Source: Couchioplanes azureus
GTDB lineage: Bacteria > Actinomycetota > Actinomycetes > Mycobacteriales > Micromonosporaceae
Direction: 5' to 3'
Length of the DNA stretch: 64,000 nucleotides
Assembly: GCF_014648355.1 (NCBI RefSeq)
Contig: NZ_BMQY01000003.1
Coordinates: 269,916-333,915 of the forward strand
Numbering within the stretch: the stretch's first letter is position 1; the number at the start of each line of letters is the position of its first letter. This document shows positions 1 through 7,904 of the stretch, in pieces. The notes beneath the pieces are model-generated. The model did no database searches and was not told the origin of the DNA. It worked only from the letters and a program-made list of their open reading frames with translations. A program made the position numbers and the translations under genes.

Positions 1-1912
1 GGGACAGGCGGACCCTGGCGGTGGCCGCGCCGGCATGCCGGGCCACGTTCGCCAGGGCCTCGGAGGCGATCCGGTAGGCGGCCACCTCCGCCGCGGCGGG
101 CAACCCCTCGAGATCCTCGCCCTCGACCGTGACGGTCAGGCCCGGTGCGCGGAGACGTTCGGCCTGCTGGCGTACGGCGCCCAGCAGGCCGACGTCGTCC
201 AGGGCCGGCGGCCGCAGGTCGTGCACGAGCCGCCGGACGTCCGCCAGCGCGGCGGTCACGTCCTCGCGGGCCTGGCGCAGCAGCCGGTCCGCCTCCTCGG
301 GCTTGCGGGCGGCCAGGTTGCGGGCGGTGTCGATGCGCAGTGCCACGCCGCCGAGCGTGGGCCCGAGCCCGTCGTGCAGGTCGCGCCGCAGCCGGCGCCG
401 CTCCTCCTCGCGCGCCGCGACGATCCGCTCCCGGCCGCGCTGGAGCTCGGCGGCGAGGTACGCGGTCCGCGCCGCGATCGCCGCCTGCCGCACGATGTCG
501 CCGAGCAGCCGCTCGTCGCGCGCGGACAGCGACGCCCGCCGCGACGGCAGCACCAGCCGGCCGACGGTCTCGTCCCGGTAGGCGATCGGCAGCACCTGCG
601 TGTCCGCCGGGGCGGTCCCGTACGCCGCCACCACGCTCTCCCCGCCGGGGCGGTCGACCTCGACGGCCACGTACGGCACCCGGAACGCGGCCGCGACGCC
701 GCGGGCCACGGCGACGAGCTGCTCCTCCGGGCGGTCCTGCCGTTCCAGCTGCTCGGCCAGGCCGGCGACCACGCCGTACGGGTCGTCGCGGCGGCCGCGC
801 ACGAGCCGGCGCACCAGGGTCCACAGCCGCTGCCGCAGCGGGCCGTAGACCGCGGTGACCAGCAGCAGCGCCAGCACGGCGGCGTCGCGTTCGGCCAGCC
901 GCTCGCCCAGCACCGTGCTCGCCACGCCCAGCACGCAGGCGTCGACGAGCAGCACGGAGAGGGCCATGGCTGCGTAGAGAAGGGTGCCCCCGAGGAGCCG
1001 GTCGATGTCCACCAGCTGCGGTGCGACGATGCCGACCGTGAGGGCGATCCCGGTGAGGCCCACCGCCACGCTCAGCCCGATCGACGTCAAGGACTGCGGC
1101 AGCACGAGCATGGCGAGCATGGCCAGGACGTCCACCACGGCGGCCCAGAGCAGCCAGCGCATCCGGGCGCGGCGCCGCGGGTCGCCCCCGGACCGCCGGT
1201 AGCGGCCCAGGACCACCGCGAAGGGTACGACCAGACTGACCGGGACCAGCGCGCCCGCGACGGCCAGCACGGGCGCCCACACGGACGTGGGCAGGGCGAT
1301 GGTGGTGGGATCGAGGTCGAGACCGGCGAAAGCGGCCGGGAGGGGATGGCCGGCGTCGGCCTGGGCCACGCCGGACGGTGCGAACAACAGCGCCAGCGGC
1401 AGCAGGGCGGTGCTCGCCAGCCCGGCGAGCGCGGCGACCCGCCACCGCCCGCGCGGCAGCCGCCCGTCCGGGTAGAGCAGCAGGATCAGCGGCAGCGACA
1501 GGAGCAGCGAGGCGCCGAGCCGCTGGTAGAGCCAGAAGGCCAGGCCCGCGCCGGGAAGCGCGGGATCGCTCAGGGTGGCGTACGCCAGCCAGGCGCAGGC
1601 CAGCCCGTCCAGGGCCCAGTGAACGCCGGTGATCAGCAGCACCCACGCGACGGGGTGCCGCGGCATGCGGTGCAGGAGCAGCGCACCGGGCGCGCACAGG
1701 AACGCCCCGGCGACCCCGGCGACCCAGCCGAGGTCGAGCCGGGTGGCGGCGCGGTGCGCGGCGGGCACGGCGGTGTCGATGACGGCGGCGGCCGCCACCG
1801 CGGCGAGCGCGAGGGCGACCGCGGCGCCGCCCACGACCGCCGGCAGCGTGCGGCGGGGCGCGGGAGAGGCGGCCGGCGTCACCCGCGGGCGCGGGGGTGC
1901 GTGCGAGGTCAC
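1..1912 (-). CDS. Sensor histidine kinase, NarL type (3' end outside window)
   Basis: A two-component sensor kinase whose C-terminus runs off the left edge; about 637 codons are present. From a GTG at 1912 the frame gives a hydrophobic N-terminal half with several membrane spans and the motif YPDGRLPRG, common in actinobacterial membrane kinases. A GAF-like stretch follows, then a HisKA_3 dimerisation helix with RRDLHDGLGPTLGG; the phospho-acceptor His is near residue 513. The start of the HATPase domain (EALANVARHA) lies at the edge. An ATG at 1920 runs into a stop after three codons, so GTG 1912 is the better start. The partner response regulator should lie just beyond position 1. Confidence 0.85.
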   Translation of the reverse strand, partial: MTSHAPPRPRVTPAASPAPRRTLPAVVGGAAVALALAAVAAAAVIDTAVPAAHRAATRLDLGWVAGVAGAFLCAPGALLLHRMPRHPVAWVLLITGVHWALDGLACAWLAYATLSDPALPGAGLAFWLYQRLGASLLLSLPLILLLYPDGRLPRGRWRVAALAGLASTALLPLALLFAPSGVAQADAGHPLPAAFAGLDLDPTTIALPTSVWAPVLAVAGALVPVSLVVPFAVVLGRYRRSGGDPRRRARMRWLLWAAVVDVLAMLAMLVLPQSLTSIGLSVAVGLTGIALTVGIVAPQLVDIDRLLGGTLLYAAMALSVLLVDACVLGVASTVLGERLAERDAAVLALLLVTAVYGPLRQRLWTLVRRLVRGRRDDPYGVVAGLAEQLERQDRPEEQLVAVARGVAAAFRVPYVAVEVDRPGGESVVAAYGTAPADTQVLPIAYRDETVGRLVLPSRRASLSARDERLLGDIVRQAAIAARTAYLAAELQRGRERIVAAREEERRRLRRDLHDGLGPTLGGVALRIDTARNLAARKPEEADRLLRQAREDVTAALADVRRLVHDLRPPALDDVGLLGAVRQQAERLRAPGLTVTVEGEDLEGLPAAAEVAAYRIASEALANVARHAGAATARVRLS

Positions 1913-2083
1913 CGGGTCATCGTCGCAGCGTGGGCGTCCCGCGGGCCCGAGGACCGGTGTCCCGGATTTCCCGGGACATTCTCCGGGACGCGGACGGGGG
2001 CGCGCGGCCCTGCCGGCCCGGGACGCGTCCCCGCAAGAGTTCTCCCCGTCACCGACGAGCACCACTTCCGCAGGGAGAACGAC

Positions 2084-2719
2084 ATGACGATCACCACCGC
2101 CCCGGCGCAGGCCCGCACCGACGTCACCACGCCGGCCGCGGCCGCCACCTCGACCCGGCAGGTGCGCCGCACGGGCCTCGCCGTCGCGGCCGGCTCGCTG
2201 GTCTGGGCCGCCTCGATGGCCGCCGTCAACCCGCAGTCGACGGACAGCACCGACATCCTGATCACCGACCTGGGCGCGATCCCGTTCCAGCTCTCGCTGT
2301 TCGCCCTGGTCACCACGCAGCTGCGGACGGCGGCGACAGGCACCTCCCGCCTCGCCCGGGGCATGCTCGCAACGGAGTACGTCCTGCTGACGCTCGCCAC
2401 GATCTGGACCGTCCTGCACGGCCTGGTGCCGGCCTTCCGCGACGACCTCTGGCTGGCCGTCCTGGACGCGTTCTGGCCCCTGTCGATGCTGGGCATGTTC
2501 GTCATCGGCGCGAAGATCGCCTTCGCGGGCCGCTGGCGGGGCGTGGCCCGCGCCTGGCCGCTGGTCGCGGAGAGCTGGGCGGTCGTGGCCGTCCCCGCGA
2601 TCGGCATCCTCGGCGCGTCGGGCGGCCGCTTCGTCGGCGCCGCGCACCTGCTGGTGGGCTACGTCGCCCTGGGCCTGATCCTGGCCCTCCGCCCGCACCT
2701 CACCACCGCCCGCGACTGA
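2084..2719 (+). CDS. DUF998-like integral membrane protein
   Basis: A 211-residue membrane protein of unknown function. After a Thr/Ala-rich N-terminus there are about six hydrophobic segments (for example around GLAVAAGSLVWAAS and LLVGYVALGLILAL), an arrangement seen in DUF998-type proteins. The frame stays open far upstream, but that part is antisense to the divergent kinase. ATG 2084 is chosen because AGGGAG lies eight bases before it. It diverges from the sensor kinase, so the 171-bp gap probably holds both promoters. The family assignment is from the overall pattern only. Confidence 0.75.
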   Translation: MTITTAPAQARTDVTTPAAAATSTRQVRRTGLAVAAGSLVWAASMAAVNPQSTDSTDILITDLGAIPFQLSLFALVTTQLRTAATGTSRLARGMLATEYVLLTLATIWTVLHGLVPAFRDDLWLAVLDAFWPLSMLGMFVIGAKIAFAGRWRGVARAWPLVAESWAVVAVPAIGILGASGGRFVGAAHLLVGYVALGLILALRPHLTTARD

Positions 2720-2733
2720 CGACCTCACCCTGG

Positions 2734-2762
2734 GGAGACCCGGCCCTGCGGGCCGGGTCTCC
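2734..2762 (+). terminator. Strong hairpin terminator after the DUF998 gene
   Basis: A perfect 13-bp stem (GGAGACCCGGCCC with its complement) around a 3-nt loop, starting 14 bases after the DUF998 stop. It has no long T run, which is usual for intrinsic-like terminators in high-GC actinobacteria. Confidence 0.7.
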
Positions 2763-2955
2763 GCCTTTCGCGCGCCACCACTCACGCAGGTCGCCGGGGT
2801 GGGCCGAGCGCTCTGGGCGCCCCGCGCCCATGCTCGGCCCGCCCCGGCCCTCGGCGGGAGCAGCGGTCTGTACCCACCACCCCGCTACGACATCCGCCTT
2901 TGACTTTGGCTCTTGACCTTGCTTGTGAACCGCCGCCAAAGGGAATGATGACCCT

Positions 2956-3948
2956 ATGCCCTACGTCTCGGAGTCCGGTGAGTTCACCCGCGACCAGCGC
3001 TACATCGCCACCCGGATCACCGCGGACGGCCGCGACGGCTACCCGGTGGAGCCGGGCCGCTACCGCCTGGTGGTGAGCCGGGCCTGCCCCTGGGCCAACC
3101 GGGCGATCATCGTGCGGCGGCTGCTGGGCCTCGAGGACGTGCTCTCGATGGGCGTCGCCGGGCCGACGCACGACGAGCGGAGCTGGACGTTCGACCTGGA
3201 TCCGGGCGGACGCGACCCGGTGCTCGGGATCGAGCGCCTCCAGGAGGCGTTCTTCCGGCGCTTCCCGGACTACGACAAGGGCATCACCGTGCCGGCGATC
3301 GTCGACGTGCCGACCGGTCAGGTGGTGACGAACGACTTCGCCCAGATCACCCTCGACCTGTCGCTGGAATGGACCGAGTACCACCGCGAGGGCGCACCCC
3401 GGCTCTATCCGCCGGAGTTGCGGGAGGAGATCGACAAGGTCGGCGAGTACGTGTTCAAGGACGTCAACAACGGCGTCTACCGGGCCGGGTTCGCCGGGTC
3501 GCAGGAGGCGTACGAGCGGGCGTACCACCGGCTCTTCGACCGGCTGGACGAGCTGTCGGACCGGCTCTGCCGGCAGCGCTACCTGGTCGGCGACACGATC
3601 ACCGAGGCGGACGTGCGGCTCTTCACGACGCTGGTGCGCTTCGACGCGGTCTACCACGGGCACTTCAAGTGCAACCGCAGCAAGCTGACCGAGATGCCGG
3701 TGCTGTGGGCGTACGCGCGGGACCTGTTCCAGACGCCCGGCTTCGGGGACACGATCGACTTCGTCCACATCAAGCGGCACTACTACGAGGTGCATCGCGA
3801 CATCAACCCGACCGGCATCGTCCCGGCGGGACCGGAGCTGTCCGGGTGGCTCGAGGAGCACGGCCGGGAGCGGCTCGGCGGGAGGCCGTTCGGGGACGGG
3901 AGCCCGCCGCCGCCACCGAAGGCGGGCGAGGAAGTGCCGGCGCTGTAA
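2956..3948 (+). CDS. Glutathionyl/mycothionyl-hydroquinone reductase-like GST
   Basis: A 330-residue omega-class glutathione S-transferase of the Ecm4/YqjG type. These enzymes reduce thiol-conjugated hydroquinones through a single catalytic cysteine. The signature RACPWANR places the catalytic Cys at residue 44, followed by the thioredoxin-like N-domain. The helical C-domain contains the family-typical RLFTTLVRFDAVYHGHFKCN. Length matches the family. Actinobacteria generally make mycothiol rather than glutathione, so the natural co-substrate may be mycothiol (inference). It is transcribed alone; the C-terminal tail is Pro-rich and poorly conserved. Confidence 0.88.
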   Translation: MPYVSESGEFTRDQRYIATRITADGRDGYPVEPGRYRLVVSRACPWANRAIIVRRLLGLEDVLSMGVAGPTHDERSWTFDLDPGGRDPVLGIERLQEAFFRRFPDYDKGITVPAIVDVPTGQVVTNDFAQITLDLSLEWTEYHREGAPRLYPPELREEIDKVGEYVFKDVNNGVYRAGFAGSQEAYERAYHRLFDRLDELSDRLCRQRYLVGDTITEADVRLFTTLVRFDAVYHGHFKCNRSKLTEMPVLWAYARDLFQTPGFGDTIDFVHIKRHYYEVHRDINPTGIVPAGPELSGWLEEHGRERLGGRPFGDGSPPPPPKAGEEVPAL

Positions 3949-3966
3949 AACGTCGTACCCCGCCCC

Positions 3967-3972
3967 TACAGT
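3967..3972 (+). promoter_or_regulatory. Putative -10 box for a leaderless transcript
   Basis: TACAGT fits the TAnnnT -10 pattern and ends six bases before the GTG start of the SWIM-domain gene, so transcription would begin at or very near the start codon. No ribosome binding site precedes the GTG. The -35 region is not convincing. Confidence 0.45.
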
Positions 3973-3978
3973 CTGCGC

Positions 3979-6846
3979 GTGCCCGTCGAACGCTGGTCCG
4001 CCGCCCAGGTCACCGCCGTCGCCCCCGACGCCGGGTCGCTGACGGGCGCCCGCGGTGTCGCCGCCGCCTCGAAGTGGCAGGCGACCGGCCTGCTCGACGA
4101 CGTCCTGTGGGGACTGTGCAAGGGCAGCGGGAAGAATCCGTACCAGGTGGCTGTGGACCTCTCCGGCCCGGCTTACAAGTGCTCGTGCCCGAGCCGCAAG
4201 TTCCCGTGCAAGCATGCGCTGGGCCTGCTGATGATGTGGGCGGAGGGCACCGCGCCCGACCCGGCCCCCTCGCCGCCCGGGTTCGTCGCGGAGTGGCGGG
4301 CGAGCCGGGCGGCGCGCGCCTCGGCCACCGCGCAGAGATCCGCCGGACCGGCGGATCCGGAGGCGGCCCGCAAACGCGCCCGGCAGCGCGCGGAGCGGGT
4401 CGCCGCGGGCATGGCGGAGCTGGGGCGGTGGCTCGACGACCAGGTCCAGCAGGGGCTGGCGGGCGCCGAGCGCGCCGGCCGGGCACCGTTCGAGGCGATG
4501 GCGGCCCGGCTCGTCGACGCGCAGGCGCCCGGCGCCGCGTCCGCGGTGCGCCGCCTCGGCGACGTCGCCGGCGTCGGCCCGCACTGGGCCGACCGGCTGC
4601 TCGGCGACCTCGCCATGCTGCGCCTGCTGGTGGCGGGTCACGAGCGCCTCGACGCGCTGCCCCCGGCGCTGGCGGCCACCGTGCGCGCGCGGATCGGCTT
4701 TCCGGTCGCCACGGAGGACGTGCTGGCCACGCCGCCCGTGCCGGACCACTGGCAGGTGCTCGGCCGGGCCGACAGCGACGACGGCACGATCATCACCCGG
4801 CGCACGTGGTTGCGCGGTGTCGACAGTGGCCGGTTCGCGCTCCACCTGTCGTTCGCCGCGCCCGGTCAGACGCCGGCCGCCGACCTCGTTCCGGGCACGT
4901 CCTTCGACGCCGACCTGTGTTTCTATCCGGGCGCCGCACCGCTGCGGGCGCTCGTCAAGGAGCGGCGGTCGGCGCCCCGGCCGCTGACGGCGCCCAGCGG
5001 CGCGACCGGCGCGCGGGAGGCGCTGCGCGGCTGGGCGGCCGTCCTCGCCGCCGAGCCGTGGCGCTTCGATGCTCCGGTGCTGCTGGCGGGCGTCGCTCCC
5101 ACCACCGACGGCTGTCTCACCGACGCCGCCGGCGACTCGCTGCCGCTCGCGGCCGGGCACCGGGAGCCCTGGTGGCTGCTGGCCGCCGCCGGCGGAGCGC
5201 CCGCGACCGTGGCGGCCGAGTGGACACCGGCGGGCCTGCGCCCGCTGGCCGCCTGGGTGGACGGCCGCTTCGTGCCGGCGGCTCCCCCGGTGCCCGACGG
5301 CGCGCCGCGGCGCTCCCCCGAGCTGCCGTCCGGCCTGCTCGCGGCCGCCCTGGTGGGCACGAGCCGCCGGCCGTTCTCCGCGGCGACCGTCGACGTCGGC
5401 GACCGCGGCATCGAGCTCGGAGCCGGCTGCCCGCTGCTGGAGGCGGCGGCCACCGCCCTGGTCTACCGCCGCGCCGGCACGACACCCTCCACCTCGCACC
5501 CGCCGGTCGCGCGGGCGCCCGCCGAGACCGGCCCGCCGGTCCCGGGCGCGGCGGGCGCACGGCTGCTGCGCCTGCTCGGCGACGGCGCACCCGGCGGCAC
5601 ACAGCAGGCTCAGGAGCTGCTCGCCCAGTGGCTCGCCGCCGCCGCAGCGCACGGCGGCCACGTCCCGCCGGAGTCGCTGCCCGCGCTGCTCGACGCGGGC
5701 CGCCGCAACGGCGCGGTCCGGCCCGCGATCGGCCGGGTCGCCGGCGCTCGCGGCCGCTGGCTGGCGGACCTGCGACCGGAATGGCGGTGGTTGCGCGAGG
5801 AGGCGCCCGGCACGGCCGTCGCCGACGATCCCACCGTCTGGCAGACGGGAACGAGCGGGGAGCGCCTCGCCCACCTCACCCGGCTGCGCGGCGGCGACCC
5901 CGCCGCCGGCCTGGCCACACTGCGCGGCACCTGGCACACCGAGGCGCCGGAGGACCGCGCCCGGTTCGTCGCCGCCCTGGGCACCGGGCTGTCCCTCGCC
6001 GACGACGAGTTCCTGGAGGCGGCGCTCGACGACCGCCGCAAGGAGGTGCGCGAGGCCGCGGCCGAGCTGCTGCGCCGGCTTCCCGGCTCGGGCCTCGGCC
6101 GCCGGATGGCGGCGCGGGCGCTGGCCGCGGTCACGCTCGAGCGCCGCACCCTGGGACGCGACCGGCTGGCCGTCACGCCGCCCGCCGAGGTCACCGCCGA
6201 GCTGCGCCGCGACGGGGTCGCCGCCCAGCCCGCCCGCGGCACCGGCGTGCAGGCCTGGCTGCTGGAGGAGATCGTCGCCGGCACGGCGCTGTCCACCTGG
6301 ACCACGGCGTTCGGCCGCGGCCCGTCCGCGGTCGTGGAGCTGGCGCGCGGCAACGACTGGGAGGCGGCGCTGCTGCACGGCTGGGCCCGGGCCGCGATCG
6401 TCCAGGCCGACCCGGGATGGGCTGCCGCGCTGGTGCACAACGACTCCCGGGAGAAGGCGGCGGGGCTGCGCGAGGCGGTCCGGTGGGACCTGCACCTCCT
6501 GCTTCCCCCGGCTGACCTCGCCCGGATCGCCGCCGACTTCCTGCGCCGCGAGGACCATCTCGCCCACCGCCTGCTCGCGGTGCACCCCGGCGCCTGGCCG
6601 GACGAGCTGGCCGTCGCGGTGGTCGAGACCATCGCGCACCGCGCCCGCACCGACCGGCACAGCTGGCAGCTCGCCGAGCTGTGCCGCGCCGCCGCGACCG
6701 CCATGCCACCGGCGTACGCGACGCACGTCACCGCCCTCGCCGCCCGGCTCGACCAGGACGCGGCCGACCCGTCCCGGATCCGGCCGGTCGCCGAGCTGGC
6801 CCGCACCCTCACCTTCCGCCACGAGATGCTCCAGGAGTTCGCATGA
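3979..6846 (+). CDS. SWIM zinc-finger protein with DUF5691-like C-terminal region
   Basis: A 955-residue cytoplasmic protein. The SWIM zinc finger (CxC-x6-CxH) is at residues 68-79 (C68, C70, C77, H79); such fingers bind nucleic acid or protein. The next several hundred residues are Ala/Arg-rich and helical. The C-terminal half (about 350-955) contains HEAT-like stretches such as DDRRKEVREAAAELLRRLP and resembles the DUF5691 proteins that are often a separate gene next to SWIM/MoxR/vWA genes; here the two appear fused. The start is GTG 3979. The stop overlaps the next gene by 4 bp (ATGA), so it is the first gene of the four-gene block. Molecular function is unknown. Confidence 0.8.
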   Translation: MPVERWSAAQVTAVAPDAGSLTGARGVAAASKWQATGLLDDVLWGLCKGSGKNPYQVAVDLSGPAYKCSCPSRKFPCKHALGLLMMWAEGTAPDPAPSPPGFVAEWRASRAARASATAQRSAGPADPEAARKRARQRAERVAAGMAELGRWLDDQVQQGLAGAERAGRAPFEAMAARLVDAQAPGAASAVRRLGDVAGVGPHWADRLLGDLAMLRLLVAGHERLDALPPALAATVRARIGFPVATEDVLATPPVPDHWQVLGRADSDDGTIITRRTWLRGVDSGRFALHLSFAAPGQTPAADLVPGTSFDADLCFYPGAAPLRALVKERRSAPRPLTAPSGATGAREALRGWAAVLAAEPWRFDAPVLLAGVAPTTDGCLTDAAGDSLPLAAGHREPWWLLAAAGGAPATVAAEWTPAGLRPLAAWVDGRFVPAAPPVPDGAPRRSPELPSGLLAAALVGTSRRPFSAATVDVGDRGIELGAGCPLLEAAATALVYRRAGTTPSTSHPPVARAPAETGPPVPGAAGARLLRLLGDGAPGGTQQAQELLAQWLAAAAAHGGHVPPESLPALLDAGRRNGAVRPAIGRVAGARGRWLADLRPEWRWLREEAPGTAVADDPTVWQTGTSGERLAHLTRLRGGDPAAGLATLRGTWHTEAPEDRARFVAALGTGLSLADDEFLEAALDDRRKEVREAAAELLRRLPGSGLGRRMAARALAAVTLERRTLGRDRLAVTPPAEVTAELRRDGVAAQPARGTGVQAWLLEEIVAGTALSTWTTAFGRGPSAVVELARGNDWEAALLHGWARAAIVQADPGWAAALVHNDSREKAAGLREAVRWDLHLLLPPADLARIAADFLRREDHLAHRLLAVHPGAWPDELAVAVVETIAHRARTDRHSWQLAELCRAAATAMPPAYATHVTALAARLDQDAADPSRIRPVAELARTLTFRHEMLQEFA

Positions 6847-7904
6847 CCGCTCTGCGTCCCCACGCCGAGGACCAGTACGCCGACGAGCTCGCCCTGCTGG
6901 CGGAGGCCGACGACCGGCCGCGGCCGCCCGGCTGGCGGCTGTCCCCGCAGGCCGTGGTGACCTACCTGCTGGGCGACGGTGCGAAGATCACCCCGAAGTA
7001 CGTGGGCCCGCGCCGACTCATGGAGGTGGCGGTGTCCACTCTGGTCACCGACCGGGCGCTGCTGCTGCTCGGTGTGCCGGGCACGGCCAAGACCTGGGTC
7101 TCGGAGCACCTCGCCGCCGCCATCAGCGGCGACTCCACCCAGCTCGTGCAGGGCACGGCGGGCACGGCCGAGGAGGCCATCCGGTACGGGTGGAACTACG
7201 CGCGGCTGCTCGCCGAGGGCCCGTCCGAGGCGGCTCTGACCCCGAGCCCGGTCATGCGCGCCATGCGCAGCGGCACGATCGCCCGCGTCGAGGAGCTCAC
7301 CCGGGTGCCCTCCGACGTGCAGGACGCTCTTATCACCATCCTGTCCGAGAAGACGCTGCCGGTGCCGGAGCTGAACACCGAGGTCCAGGCGCAGCGCGGC
7401 TTCAACCTGATCGCCACGGCCAACGACCGCGACCGCGGCGTCAACGAGCTGTCGAGCGCGCTGCGGCGCCGCTTCAACACGGTGGTGCTGCCCGTGCCCG
7501 CGTCGGCCGACGACGAGGTGGAGATCGTGGCGCGCCGGGTGGCCCAGCTCGGCCGGTCGCTCGATCTGCCGGAGGTGCCCGCCGCACTGGAGGAGATCCG
7601 CCGGGTGGTGACGATCTTCCGCGAGCTGCGCAGCGGCATGACCGAGGACGGCCGCACCAAGCTGAAGTCCCCGACCGGCACCCTGTCCACGGCCGAGGCC
7701 ATCTCCGTGATCACCAGCGGCATGGCCCTGGCCGCGCACTTCGGCGACGGCCGGCTGCATCCGGGCGACGTGGCCGCGGGCATCCTCGGCGCGGTGGTCA
7801 AGGACCCGGTCTCCGACAGCGTGGTGTGGCGCGAATACCTCGAGACGGTCGTGCGCGAACGCACCGACTGGCGCGACTTCTACCGCGCGGCCCGCGATGC
7901 CTGA
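6843..7904 (+). CDS. MoxR-family AAA+ ATPase
   Basis: A 353-residue MoxR-type AAA+ ATPase. These remodel or activate partner proteins and usually work with a vWA protein, which is encoded two genes downstream. Walker A is GVPGTAKT (about residues 77-84) and sensor 1 is LIATAN. The Walker B region reads ARVEELTRVP, so the usual Asp of the Asp-Glu pair is replaced while the Glu is kept. The frame is open further upstream, but ATG 6843, overlapping the previous stop as ATGA, is the natural start. Its own end overlaps the DUF5682 start by 8 bp, so translation of the block is probably coupled. Confidence 0.92.
   Translation: MTALRPHAEDQYADELALLAEADDRPRPPGWRLSPQAVVTYLLGDGAKITPKYVGPRRLMEVAVSTLVTDRALLLLGVPGTAKTWVSEHLAAAISGDSTQLVQGTAGTAEEAIRYGWNYARLLAEGPSEAALTPSPVMRAMRSGTIARVEELTRVPSDVQDALITILSEKTLPVPELNTEVQAQRGFNLIATANDRDRGVNELSSALRRRFNTVVLPVPASADDEVEIVARRVAQLGRSLDLPEVPAALEEIRRVVTIFRELRSGMTEDGRTKLKSPTGTLSTAEAISVITSGMALAAHFGDGRLHPGDVAAGILGAVVKDPVSDSVVWREYLETVVRERTDWRDFYRAARDA

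Noticed and set aside
35..2083. Long plus-strand frame in phase with the DUF998 gene
   Set aside because: It is antisense to a clear histidine kinase and its translation is Gly/Arg/Gln-rich with no domain; it is a GC-bias artefact.
2782..6822. Frame of more than 1300 codons on the minus strand
   Set aside because: It lies opposite the GST and SWIM genes, which have real motifs; composition is Arg/Gly/Gln-rich and typical of antisense shadows.
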